Of a stretch of DNA of 64,000 nucleotides, positions 16,327 to 24,749 are shown in pieces. A program made the translations under genes and the position numbers. The notes under the pieces are model-generated. The model was given only the letters and a program-made list of their open reading frames with translations. It did no database searches and was not told the origin of the DNA. Numbering within the stretch: the first letter of the stretch is position 1; each line of letters begins with the position of its first letter. Origin of the DNA: Psychrobacillus insolitus (GTDB taxonomy: Bacteria > Bacillota > Bacilli > Bacillales_A > Planococcaceae); assembly GCF_003254155.1 (NCBI RefSeq), contig NZ_QKZI01000006.1, forward strand, positions 62,001 through 126,000, read 5' to 3'.

Positions 16327-16983
16327 TTATTTACTACTGTTGAACTCAGCTGCATACTCCAAATTAAATCCAACCTTTTTACTTAATTCGTCTAGAGTAA
16401 TATCTTCCATCATTTCTAATACTTTTACTCCCTCATCGGTAAAAGTAAAGACGGCATAATCAGATACAAATAAGTCTACTTTGCGAATACCACTTGTTTT
16501 ATACGTTAATTCCTTCACTAATTTAGAAGTTCCATCTTTTGCAAATAATGTGGCAGCAACTATTACTTTTTTGGCTCCAGTTACTAAATCCATTGCACCT
16601 CCAACACCTAAAATGGGTTGGTCTGGAACAGCCCAGTTAGCAATTTCACCCTTAATATCAACTTGAAGGATCCCTAATACCGCTACGTCTACATGTCCAC
16701 CTCTGATCAATCCAAATGAATCAGCACTATTGAAAAAAGAGGCGCTTTTCAAATAGGTAACTGGTTCTTTTCCAGCATTGATCAATTCAATATCTAGATT
16801 TTCTTCTGTTGGAGGAGGCCCCATTCCCAATAGTCCATTTTCTGTTTGTAAAAATACTTCTTTATCATCCAAGTACTCCGATACAAGAGTCGGAATGCCA
16901 ATACCTAAATTTACGATTTGGCCCTCTTTTAATTCTTCTGCAATTCGCTTCGCAATAACTAGTCTTTTATCTTGACTCAACAT
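16327..16983 (-). CDS. scoB: 3-oxoacid CoA-transferase subunit B
   Basis: 218 residues from ATG 16983 (AGGGAG just upstream; an in-frame GTG at 16989 is less likely). NLGIGIPTLVSEYL and the catalytic-Glu motif TENGLLGMGP (about 48-57) are diagnostic of the B subunit, whose Glu forms the acyl-CoA intermediate. GGAMDLVTGAKKVIVA follows. It transfers CoA from succinyl-CoA to a 3-oxoacid such as acetoacetate or 3-oxoadipate. It overlaps the A-subunit gene by 17 bases, as usual for translationally coupled subunits. Confidence 0.92.
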   Translation of the reverse strand: MLSQDKRLVIAKRIAEELKEGQIVNLGIGIPTLVSEYLDDKEVFLQTENGLLGMGPPPTEENLDIELINAGKEPVTYLKSASFFNSADSFGLIRGGHVDVAVLGILQVDIKGEIANWAVPDQPILGVGGAMDLVTGAKKVIVAATLFAKDGTSKLVKELTYKTSGIRKVDLFVSDYAVFTFTDEGVKVLEMMEDITLDELSKKVGFNLEYAAEFNSSK

Positions 16984-17656
16984 ACTCACTCCCTACTTTG
17001 GAATACTTACTTTGAATGACATAATCAACATACGCATGAGGTGTAACAATGTATTCAGGGTCTAGTTCCCCTACCTCCACGATCTCATCTACTTCCGCAA
17101 TAACAATATTACCCGCAGTAGCCATCATCGGATTAAAGTTTCTAGCTGTTGTATGGTAAACCAAATTTCCAAGTCGATCGGCTTTTGCGGCTTTAATAAT
17201 TGCTACATCACCTTTAATCGCTTTTTCAAAAATATATCTTTCTCCATCAATTACACGTTCCTCTTTACCCTCTGCTAGTTCTGTTCCTACAGCTGTCTTC
17301 GTATAAAAACCACCAATACCAGCTCCGCCGCAACGTATTGCTTCAGCCAATGTTCCTTGAGGTAACAAGTCAATTTCTAACTCACCTTTTGACCAAGCAA
17401 TCACAGCTTCTCTATTTATCGAAAAAAAGGATCCTATTGCCTTTTTAATTTTCCCCTGCATAAACAATTTGTGTAACCCTTGTCCAAGATCACCTAAATT
17501 ATTACTCACTACCGTTAAATCTTTAATATCTGTTTCTAGCAATTCATCAATAATTGTTAGTGGTGTACCAGATAAACCAAATCCACCCGTTAAAATTTGA
17601 TCGCCATTCTTAAACAATTTTCGAATTTCACTTGATTCAATAACTTTATCCATCAT
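16967..17656 (-). CDS. scoA: 3-oxoacid CoA-transferase subunit A
   Basis: 229 residues taken from ATG 17656; ATG 17653 is equally possible behind the AAGGGGG site. GGFGLSGTPLTIIDELL (about 21-37) and GGAGIGGFYTKTAVGTELAEG are A-subunit signatures. It pairs with the downstream B subunit as a heterodimer or heterotetramer. About 200 bp separate it from the extradiol dioxygenase upstream, with no clear terminator in the gap, so the three may be cotranscribed. Confidence 0.92.
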   Translation of the reverse strand: MMDKVIESSEIRKLFKNGDQILTGGFGLSGTPLTIIDELLETDIKDLTVVSNNLGDLGQGLHKLFMQGKIKKAIGSFFSINREAVIAWSKGELEIDLLPQGTLAEAIRCGGAGIGGFYTKTAVGTELAEGKEERVIDGERYIFEKAIKGDVAIIKAAKADRLGNLVYHTTARNFNPMMATAGNIVIAEVDEIVEVGELDPEYIVTPHAYVDYVIQSKYSKVGSEYVESR

Positions 17657-17859
17657 GCTTCCCCCTTGCAAATTGATCCAGACTAAATATTATTACTGTC
17701 TTTTTAGTTTATTAATAAATATATAAAGCTCTTACAACCTGTATAAAGAGTAAAAAAGGGTGCGAAAAAGCCATTTTTTATGACTATAATGCCCCTTTAC
17801 TTCTTACATAATTCTTTTATAAACTCATATTTTTCAAAGATGGCAAGGAAAGTTTCATC

Positions 17860-18765
17860 TTATTTAATGGTCTCTTCTTCTTTCATAACAATACCAATTA
17901 AATCTTGATCGAAGTTTGTACCCCAATAGCTTAATTCTTCCCACACTCTTGGTTTTAGAGGTAAAGTTTCATGCCATGGACGTGGATCCATACAATCCAG
18001 TTCCGGAATGTAAACATCTAAATCTGAAAATAATTCAATATAATGTTGATCTGGATCATGATGATATGCTGCGATGTTATGTCCAGCTGTATGACGGGAT
18101 GGACCCCATAAAACCGGGATTTTTTGTTTTGCAAGCTTGTCAGAGCTGTCTTTATGATGTTCAAAACTTCTTAATTCAAATGCAATATGATGCATAATTG
18201 TACTTTTAGATTGAAGTACATTTAGAGTATGATGATCTGAATTACAAGTTAGAAATGTTGCAATATCCCCTATTTTATCTGTTTCCCAAAATCCTAAAAC
18301 TTGCTTGTAAAAGTCTACCGTTTGTTTGGCATTTTTTACTCCGATAGCAATATGTCCAAGTTTATTTGGGACAATTCCTGATTCTTTAAATCCTGGTGCC
18401 GGGGTTTTAATATCACTATAGAGATTCAGTATTGTGCCTCCTGGATCTTGAAGCTCCAACAATTGTGAAATACCAGGTTCTGCATCTGTTTTCAATTCAG
18501 AAGAAATTCCATGTTCTTTTAATTGTTGACTCACTTCTTTAAGAGATAGTTCTCCGCCAATCTGCCAGCCTATTTTATTAAGCTGACTACTATCGGAAGG
18601 CGTTACCACAATGTTGTGGTGATCAACTCCACTGGAAAGATAGGATTTCCCATTATCTGCTTGTTCAATTAAAGTAAAACCCATAACTTCTGAATAATAA
18701 TTTGTAAGCGCACTAATATCTTTTGTACCAAACTCTGCATAACCAAGTTTAAAAACATTCACCAT
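17860..18765 (-). CDS. Extradiol (catechol 2,3-) dioxygenase, VOC superfamily, second paralogue
   Basis: 301 residues from ATG 18765 (GGGAGGAATT upstream); the longer frame to 18795 begins before that site. Two VOC domains, with probable Fe(II) ligands in LGHIAIGV, MHHIAF and HYIELFSD and the shared GPSRHTAGHNIA block. Compared with the plus-strand paralogue it has a longer charged C-terminus (IGIVMKEEETIK). The pair may split substrates, for example differently substituted catechols. First gene of the minus-strand CoA-transferase run. Confidence 0.9.
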   Translation of the reverse strand: MVNVFKLGYAEFGTKDISALTNYYSEVMGFTLIEQADNGKSYLSSGVDHHNIVVTPSDSSQLNKIGWQIGGELSLKEVSQQLKEHGISSELKTDAEPGISQLLELQDPGGTILNLYSDIKTPAPGFKESGIVPNKLGHIAIGVKNAKQTVDFYKQVLGFWETDKIGDIATFLTCNSDHHTLNVLQSKSTIMHHIAFELRSFEHHKDSSDKLAKQKIPVLWGPSRHTAGHNIAAYHHDPDQHYIELFSDLDVYIPELDCMDPRPWHETLPLKPRVWEELSYWGTNFDQDLIGIVMKEEETIK

Positions 18766-19017
18766 GATAAAATTCCTCCCTTTGTTAAACTCCATAACTA
18801 AAACTTCCGCAAATAATTAATTAATGTATACCCTTTTAAAAGTAGAATTTTCTACTTTTAAAAAGATTTAACCGGTACCACAAAAAGACAAAACAAACAG
18901 TATACCTACCGTCTTCCATAGAGAAACGGATCGTTTATGAATGTGAGAATGATTTCTGTATTCATACTCATTTTAATTTTTCATCCAAAGCCAAAAAATA
19001 AGCTCACATTCTTCCCT

Positions 19018-20079
19018 TTAGGGCTCAATTATCTCTATCTCCTCACCAATCTCAAAAGACATCAAATCTTCACCAACAACCACGTCACCATCATAGATTT
19101 TCTTTGTTCTTTCTACTAATTTTGCTTCTTTTTCAGACATCATTAGGGCAATATGTGTGTATGCAGCGAGTCTTGGTTTGACTTGCTTAAAGACTTCTCC
19201 AGCTTGTTCAGGGGTAGTGTGATAAGCCTCAATATTTTTATGTGCTTGTGATTTGTACTCTTCCTCTGGACTTTTTATTGAGATAACTTCATGAATAAGC
19301 AAATCAGTTCCTTGTGCATATTTAACCAGATTTTCGCTATAGGTAGTGTCACCAGAAATCACAACCGAATACCCATTATAATTCACTCTGTAACCAAGGG
19401 CTGGCTTCATAGGTCCATGATCAACCTCAAAAGCGATTACTTCTATACCGTCCTCTTGAAAGACAACTCCTTCTTCAATCTCAAGAACATCAGCATTCAA
19501 TCCAGTGGCACCTTCAACTACTTTTCTAACCTCAATATCAGCCTCAAATGCCTTTAATGTGTGATCGACCCAACTTTTTGTTCCCTTGGGACCCCAAATT
19601 TGGAAATTATCTTCTCTCCTCCCCCTAGGATCTGGTACGGCCGCTGTAATTAAAACATCAGCAAAGCCCATTGTATGGTCATGGTGTAAATGGGTAACAA
19701 AAAGTTTATCAATCATCCCGGGAGCAATATCCATTTGATTTAATCGAAGAGCAGCTCCCCGACCAACATCAAAAAGCAATTTCTTATCACCAACCTCTAC
19801 TAGGGTTGAATTACTAAATCTATCCATTGATAACATAGGTGAACCAGTCCCTATTAGAGTCACCTTAAAATCGCTAGTACTTTGCTTTTTCTCATTATCT
19901 TCAGTGATATTTGTTTTCTCTTCATTTGTTTTTTCTGTATCTGATGAGAGTACTTTAGTATTTTCATTTTCTACAGATGACTCAGAACTCTCGGCTTGTT
20001 CACCTTCCTGACTACAACCTACCAAGATAAACATAAAAAATAAAAAACCAATTGAGAGTAAAAGTGACTTTTTAACCAT
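19018..20079 (-). CDS. MBL-fold metallohydrolase lipoprotein
   Basis: 353 residues. The N-terminal signal peptide ends at a lipobox (ILVGC, Cys22), followed by a low-complexity Ser/Glu/Thr linker (23-70). The catalytic domain has THLHHDHTMGF as the HxHxDH metal motif, later YSVVISGDTTYS and AYTHIALM. This layout matches RNase Z/arylsulfatase-like beta-lactamase-fold hydrolases, here anchored outside the membrane. Its substrate is unknown. Its Shine-Dalgarno (GGAGGAG) lies at the decayed end of an old FAH gene. Confidence 0.85.
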   Translation of the reverse strand: MVKKSLLLSIGFLFFMFILVGCSQEGEQAESSESSVENENTKVLSSDTEKTNEEKTNITEDNEKKQSTSDFKVTLIGTGSPMLSMDRFSNSTLVEVGDKKLLFDVGRGAALRLNQMDIAPGMIDKLFVTHLHHDHTMGFADVLITAAVPDPRGRREDNFQIWGPKGTKSWVDHTLKAFEADIEVRKVVEGATGLNADVLEIEEGVVFQEDGIEVIAFEVDHGPMKPALGYRVNYNGYSVVISGDTTYSENLVKYAQGTDLLIHEVISIKSPEEEYKSQAHKNIEAYHTTPEQAGEVFKQVKPRLAAYTHIALMMSEKEAKLVERTKKIYDGDVVVGEDLMSFEIGEEIEIIEP

Positions 20080-20097
20080 TAAACTATCTCCTCCAAT

Positions 20098-20245
20098 ATT
20101 TTTTGTATTTGTTGATTGTCGTAGTTCATCATTGACCCATAATTTTAGTTCTAAATTATTAATTAATGGGATTTCTTCTTTTTCTAGGAAATAGGGGAAT
20201 GGACCGACTGGACAGAATGTACGGAACTTTTCCCCTGTACCATAG
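20098..20245 (-). pseudogene. Remnant of a second FAH-family hydrolase
   Basis: The minus strand from about 20224 reads RTFCPVGPFPYFLEKEE then LINNLELKLWVNDELRQSTNT, closely following RTFGPTGPFLYLLDEDE and LEVNLWVNDELRQSANT of the intact FAH protein at 10191-11156. Just upstream the nucleotides for W..GKS are present, but one base is missing in the Tyr codon (TTAC to TTC), breaking the frame. Only about 50 of 320 codons survive. It lies between the MhpA-type gene and the lipoprotein gene. Confidence 0.85.
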
Positions 20246-20315
20246 TAAAACTATAATGTAAGTAATATCCACAGGAAATATATAATTAAATGTTATATAT
20301 ACCTAATCGCTCTTT

Positions 20316-21923
20316 TTATACGTTAAGTTCTTTAGAAACTTTTAAGTGAAGCTGTGATAATAAGTCATCCACAACTCCTGGAAGTTCTTCCAGCGTTGGT
20401 ACTCCAGCAAAAGTATAAAAGTCTGGGCGAACAATAACTGCATCCAAACCTTTTTCATTAAAGTACGCAGCGTACTTACCATTCAAGTCATACACTGTAT
20501 CCGTATTTTCCTCGTTACTAATATGAACAATCTTCACGTCAATTTGTTCAAGTAAAGCGATTTGATTATTTGTTAGTAGATCACGAGGATCTGCTTTAGT
20601 ACTTATAATTGTCCATCCTTGCCCAATGATGTCATCAAACCGTCCTGTTTTACCTTGATAACTTACAAAGTCTTGTAGTGATAACTCTCCTGTTGGAGAT
20701 AATATCTCTCCATTTTGATTTTTGTGTAGTATTCCATTTGTTAAGATTGGCATTTCCGGGAACGGTGGAATATTACCTGAGAAGAATGCTTGATCACGTT
20801 TTTCTGCTTCTTTTTCATCTGGAATGCAGATAATTTTTCCGAGTTCAATTGCCATATTAATAAGTGTCTTACAATGATCATAACGCTCTACTTGATATGA
20901 CTCAAAAAGGGATTCTTCCGCTTTGTCACGAAGTACAAGATCTAATTTCCATGCTAGATTTTTTGCGTCGCGAATACCTGAGCACATGCCTTGTCCCATG
21001 AAAGGAGGTGTTACATGTGCAGCATCACCAATAAGGAACACGCGATTATTTTGCCAATTTTCAGCAATATTTGAGTTAAATCGATAGACTATTTTCCGAA
21101 TAATTGTTCCTTCTTCTGGTAAAATCCATTCCTTTGTCAATTCATGAATTTTTTCTAAATCTAACATATCCTCTTTTTTCTCACCAGGTAACAACATAAA
21201 TTCAAATCGTATATGCTCATTACCTAAGCGACTTACAACAGTAGTTGGTCTGGCTGGATCACAAACTTGATATCCTTCTGGCAAGTGATATAAAATCTGC
21301 GGGTCATTAGGACGAATGTCAACAACAAGGAATTCAGATTCAAACCCTAAATCCTTTGTTTTTATGTCAAATTTATTTCTTGTAAAACTGTTGGCCCCAT
21401 CAGCACCGACCGCATAACGTGCTCTTACAGTCCTTGTCTCATTTGTTGCCACCCATTTACCGGGTTCAGGTATTTCGCCCTTTCTAAAAGTAACTTCTAC
21501 ATGATCCTCATGTTCTGTTATTTCTTCAGCCTGCCATCCTAGGTTTAGCTCAACATTAGGATAAGATCGTGCAGCTTCATCAAGCGCTTTTTCAACGTCA
21601 GGTTGGAACATAAGATACCCGTTTTCCCATCCAGATGCTGCCACACCTCCATAAGGAAGGTCTAGTAAAATTTCTCTTTTCGCATTCACCCAGTGATAAC
21701 GAATAAATGGAACAACTTTTTCTTCTATTTTATCGGCGCAGCCTATACCTTGTAATACACGCATAATCTCATGATCAAATGCTGCAGCTCTCGGAAGACT
21801 AAATGTTGATGGCCACCGTTCAAAAACTGCAACACTTTGTCCCGTTTTTCCAAGTAAAGCTGCCATTGCTTGTCCAACAGGTCCATATCCAATTTGTACA
21901 ACATCATAAATTTTATTAGTCAT
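20316..21923 (-). CDS. MhpA-type FAD-dependent aromatic hydroxylase
   Basis: 535 residues from ATG 21923 with GGAGGA 7 bases upstream. Class A flavoprotein monooxygenase: N-terminal FAD motif QIGYGPVGQAMAALLGKTG, the FERWP strand end, the DG motif VGADGANSFTR, and GDAAHVTPPFMGQGMCSGIRD for FAD ribityl binding. A C-terminal thioredoxin-like domain (about 400-535) is typical of the MhpA/phenol hydroxylase branch. It uses NAD(P)H and O2 to ortho-hydroxylate a phenol to a catechol, for example 3-(3-hydroxyphenyl)propionate. A consensus-fitting cre box lies 68-81 bases upstream. The Dabb gene at 22025-22318 is directly upstream. Confidence 0.88.
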   Translation of the reverse strand: MTNKIYDVVQIGYGPVGQAMAALLGKTGQSVAVFERWPSTFSLPRAAAFDHEIMRVLQGIGCADKIEEKVVPFIRYHWVNAKREILLDLPYGGVAASGWENGYLMFQPDVEKALDEAARSYPNVELNLGWQAEEITEHEDHVEVTFRKGEIPEPGKWVATNETRTVRARYAVGADGANSFTRNKFDIKTKDLGFESEFLVVDIRPNDPQILYHLPEGYQVCDPARPTTVVSRLGNEHIRFEFMLLPGEKKEDMLDLEKIHELTKEWILPEEGTIIRKIVYRFNSNIAENWQNNRVFLIGDAAHVTPPFMGQGMCSGIRDAKNLAWKLDLVLRDKAEESLFESYQVERYDHCKTLINMAIELGKIICIPDEKEAEKRDQAFFSGNIPPFPEMPILTNGILHKNQNGEILSPTGELSLQDFVSYQGKTGRFDDIIGQGWTIISTKADPRDLLTNNQIALLEQIDVKIVHISNEENTDTVYDLNGKYAAYFNEKGLDAVIVRPDFYTFAGVPTLEELPGVVDDLLSQLHLKVSKELNV

Positions 21924-21990
21924 TTGTATTTCCTCCAAGGAAGTATATTTTTTTATAGATACCGAATAGTATTCTTAATAATAAGGTAAT

Positions 21991-22004
21991 TGGGAACGCT
22001 TACA
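21991..22004 (-). promoter_or_regulatory. Candidate cre (CcpA) site upstream of the MhpA-type gene
   Basis: The minus strand reads TGTAAGCGTTCCCA, which fits TGNAANCGNTNNCA at all fixed positions. Location suggests catabolite repression of the hydroxylase. Confidence 0.5.
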
Positions 22005-22024
22005 AAGGTAATTGAACTAATATC

Positions 22025-22318
22025 TCAAATCCAAAAATCTACAGTAATAGTTTCAATAAGCCCAATCTGCTTTGCAAAAGAAACCACGTTTTGATGAGCT
22101 GGGTGAAATAGAAATATTTCTAAATTTTTTCTATCTTCGAACTTAGCGGTAACCCCAATATCAAAACCTTGATTTCTTTCAGAAAAATTAAATCCGATCT
22201 GGATTTCAATGATAGCTTCAATTTCCTCCACTAAATCCTTAAGTCTATGAATCACTAAATCTTTTTGTTCTTTCGATGTGGATGATTTAAATTTTAATAT
22301 AGCAATATGTTCAATCAT
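22025..22318 (-). CDS. Dabb (stress-responsive alpha/beta barrel) domain protein
   Basis: 97 residues. MIEHIAILKFKSSTSKEQ at the start and FEDRKNLEIFLFHPAHQNVV in the middle are typical of dimeric alpha/beta-barrel (Dabb) proteins. Relatives include small cyclases, decarboxylases and stress proteins of unknown role. It sits just upstream of the MhpA-type hydroxylase on the same strand (about 100-bp gap with a cre-like site), so may handle an unstable intermediate. No catalytic residue can be assigned. Confidence 0.75.
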   Translation of the reverse strand: MIEHIAILKFKSSTSKEQKDLVIHRLKDLVEEIEAIIEIQIGFNFSERNQGFDIGVTAKFEDRKNLEIFLFHPAHQNVVSFAKQIGLIETITVDFWI

Positions 22319-22404
22319 ATATATCCCCCTACTATGTGAAGATAATTGAATATTGACGTATAATCGGGAAATTTTTCACTTCCTTTCAGTTCTAACAAAT
22401 CAAA

Positions 22405-22426
22405 TTAATATTAAATAAATAATATT
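22405..22426. promoter_or_regulatory. AATATT-rich palindrome, candidate FadR-type operator
   Basis: TTAATATTAAAT followed by AAATAATATT forms an inverted arrangement of AATATT units like the one at 9241-9302. It lies about 90-110 bases upstream of the Dabb start in the gene-free stretch 22319-22647, which otherwise holds only AT-rich DNA and a terminator. Confidence 0.35.
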
Positions 22427-22564
22427 ATATTACCCCGTTAAAGTCAATTGAATTTTCTAAATATTTTATATGTTCGGATACGTAGAGTGTTTTTATAAAA
22501 AGCATTCAGGTTAATATCTGTAACTTTTAATTATATTAGTTGTTAAAATATCTAGAGAAATTAA

Positions 22565-22612
22565 AAAATAGTCTGCTTACGACGGGAAATCCGTCGTAAG
22601 CAGACTATTTTA
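22565..22612. terminator. Terminator after the second FadR-type gene
   Basis: Perfect stem AATAGTCTGCTTACGACGG / CCGTCGTAAGCAGACTATT, loop GAAAT, with A and T flanks. Confidence 0.9.
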
Positions 22613-22647
22613 GGTGTTTTATGTCGTTATTATTTCTCTTTATTTGT

Positions 22648-23382
22648 TCATTTCAAACTCACTGATTCATTTTTACTCTTTTCAATTATAGTGTTTACAT
22701 CCAATATTAAATCATACATAGTTTGACGTGCTTCTATACCATTACCTTTACAGATTGCCATATAAACATTTTTATGTAAATTCAAAGCTTGCTCTTTTGA
22801 TGCAGACAAATCTTTTTCAACATTAACGTATTCTTTCATTGTTTGGCGGCGGCTTTGAAGAAGTGAATTTCTTAGTAAATCCCCCAGATTTATAAGTAAT
22901 TCATTATGGGAGGCGGCCATAATACTTTGATGAAAATTGTAATCTGCTTGGGCCCATTGACTTTCACTTCTATTCATTGCGGAAGTTTCAAGATCTTCAA
23001 AAGCGGCAGTAATATTCTTAATATCTTCCTCAGTTGCATTTTTGACAGCAAGCTCTGAAGCAGTTGGTTCAATAGCAAGACGCATTTCGGTTAATTGCTG
23101 CAAAAATTTATAGTCAGGTGTATCCTCACAAGCCCAACCAAGTACTTCTGTATCCCACCATTTCCAGTCTTTGCGGTCGCATACGATAGTTCCTACTTTT
23201 GAAACTGAATTAACTAATCCCCTTGCCACCAGACCCTTAAAGGCTTCCCTTACGACTGTCCTACTAACTCCATACTGTTCGCTCATTACTTCTACTTTTG
23301 GTAATAAACTTCCGGATGGAATGACTTCTTTAATTATTTTTTTGCCTATATCATGTACAAGTTGTTCACTTAAATTTAGCAT
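22648..23382 (-). CDS. FadR-subfamily GntR transcriptional regulator (FCD domain), second copy
   Basis: 244 residues. The winged helix (about 5-75) has PKVEVMSEQYGVSRTVVREAFKGL, nearly the same recognition helix as the regulator at 9432-10157, followed by an FCD domain with LTEMRLAIEPTASELA and ADYNFHQSIMAASHNELL. The shared recognition helix suggests overlapping operators. It lies at the centre of the island upstream of the MhpA/Dabb genes. Shine-Dalgarno GAAGGAGGA. Confidence 0.88.
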   Translation of the reverse strand: MLNLSEQLVHDIGKKIIKEVIPSGSLLPKVEVMSEQYGVSRTVVREAFKGLVARGLVNSVSKVGTIVCDRKDWKWWDTEVLGWACEDTPDYKFLQQLTEMRLAIEPTASELAVKNATEEDIKNITAAFEDLETSAMNRSESQWAQADYNFHQSIMAASHNELLINLGDLLRNSLLQSRRQTMKEYVNVEKDLSASKEQALNLHKNVYMAICKGNGIEARQTMYDLILDVNTIIEKSKNESVSLK

Positions 23383-23408
23383 TTTCCATCCTCCTTCATA
23401 ATAAATAA

Positions 23409-23433
23409 TATCTAATGTTTAATTTATTAGATA
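23409..23433. promoter_or_regulatory. Palindrome upstream of the second FadR-type gene
   Basis: TATCTAAT (23409-23416) and ATTAGATA (23426-23433) are perfect inverted arms with a 9-base spacer, 27-51 bases upstream of the start codon. Likely an autoregulatory operator. Confidence 0.45.
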
Positions 23434-23538
23434 AAAACAAAAACGTCAAATTTCATATTAATATGATTTGAATATCGGGAAGTTACCTAGATGTATCTTT
23501 TAAGACTCTTTACAATGCTTTCCAGCACTATTAATACA

Positions 23539-23649
23539 TCAAGCGCCTGGCTCAAAAACCTCTTTTGTTCCAGTATTAATTGGGGTTGTAATTAAAGAAA
23601 CATGTTTCTTTAGATAACCATATTCCACATGCTCGAATTCAGCGTAGTC
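23539..23649 (-). pseudogene. Unidentified C-terminal coding remnant
   Basis: The minus strand from 23649 reads DYAEFEHVEYGYLKKHVSL then ITTPINTGTKEVFEPGA and TGA, immediately preceded in frame by a TAA. The amino-acid pattern looks like the end of a real enzyme and there is no start codon. I cannot name the family. Given two other scraps in the island, I read it as a further decayed gene. Confidence 0.4.
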
Positions 23650-23653
23650 TTAA

Positions 23654-24588
23654 TTAATTATTATTATAGCTTTGTATATTAATTTTCATCATTTCATTTA
23701 CAAACAACTCTATAGCCAGATTTTGATTGTTTTTTTCCCAAGCGATACCGATTTCAAAATTTAATAAATCATCTCTTAATGAGTCCCTACTAATAGGCAA
23801 TTTAATAATTTGATTATCATGATTAAAATAATTAAATATTGAATTGGGTAAGATCGAAATCCCTATATTCGATTTAACCATCATTAGTAAGTGTTCGAAA
23901 TTATCAGGTTCATTAATTATGGTAGGATTCAAACCATTTTCATTACATAGTTTTATAATGCTGTTATATGCGGACGAAGCAGCTACCTCAGATAAAAGTA
24001 TAAATTTTTCATTCTTAAGTTCTGAAAGATTTATAGACTTTTTAGAACTTAGTCTATGATTTTTATGGCAATAGACCACAAAAGAATCACTGTAAATTGG
24101 CTTGAAAGTAAGGTTTGGATATTTTTCAATTACCATAGAAAGAGAAAAAATAATATCTAAATTACCATTAATTAGAGAATGAATTAATGCTCCTTGATAA
24201 TATTGTTCAGAAAACAAATTAATATCAGGGTATTTTTCATTAAAATTTTGCAGTAGATCGGGAAGGAATTTAAATTCGGCAGGTCCCAAATAGCCTAATC
24301 TCAAGGTGTTTTTATAGTTTGAACTTATATCTTCCATTTTCCTTACCATGTCTTCCATTTTATTTAAAACTTCTACAGCATCTTTAAAAAAATTTGACCA
24401 ACAGATGTTAATTTTACAGTTCTTTTATTTCTTTCTAATAAAATAACGCCTAATTCATCTTCTAAAGATGCAATTTTTTTACTCACAGCTGCTTGACTTA
24501 CAAACAACTTTTTAGAAGCGTTAGTAAAGTTTAATTCGTTTGCGACTTCAACAAAGTATCTAATTTGGATTATATCTATATTTATCAC
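23654..24588 (-). pseudogene. LysR-family regulator split by a one-base frameshift
   Basis: The N-terminal part (24588-24373, GTG start) is a LysR winged helix: IRYFVEVANELNFTNASKKL, FVSQAAVSKKIASLEDELG. It stops at ...VGQIFLKML. The remaining substrate-binding domain (24358-23654; LRLGYLGPAEFKFLPDLL onwards) is intact in the next frame. Adding one base in the A7 tract at 24386-24392 (T7 on the coding strand) restores VGQIFFKDAVEVLNKMEDM and a normal LysR of about 310 residues. It is divergent from the flavin monooxygenase gene, its likely target. Mutation, sequencing error or slippage are all possible. Confidence 0.88.
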
Positions 24589-24656
24589 CCTTTTTTAGTT
24601 ATTACAGTTATAACAAATATGCATTTCACTAAACGATTGTTCTAATGTAACATACG

Positions 24657-24670
24657 AGTAAGCGGTTGCA
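24657..24670 (+). promoter_or_regulatory. Candidate cre-like site upstream of the flavin monooxygenase
   Basis: AGTAAGCGGTTGCA matches TGNAANCGNTNNCA except the first base. It is 80-93 bases upstream of the start. Confidence 0.3.
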
Positions 24671-24749
24671 ATAATTAGAAATATCAGATATTAATAAGGA
24701 TTCAACCCCTTATTAATCTATTATAGCATTTTATCAAAGGAGGATTTAT

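Noticed and set aside
17797-17859. 20-codon frame DETFLAIFEKYEFIKELCKK after the dioxygenase stop
   Set aside because: In frame with the dioxygenase stop and protein-like, but too short to separate a decayed extension from chance.
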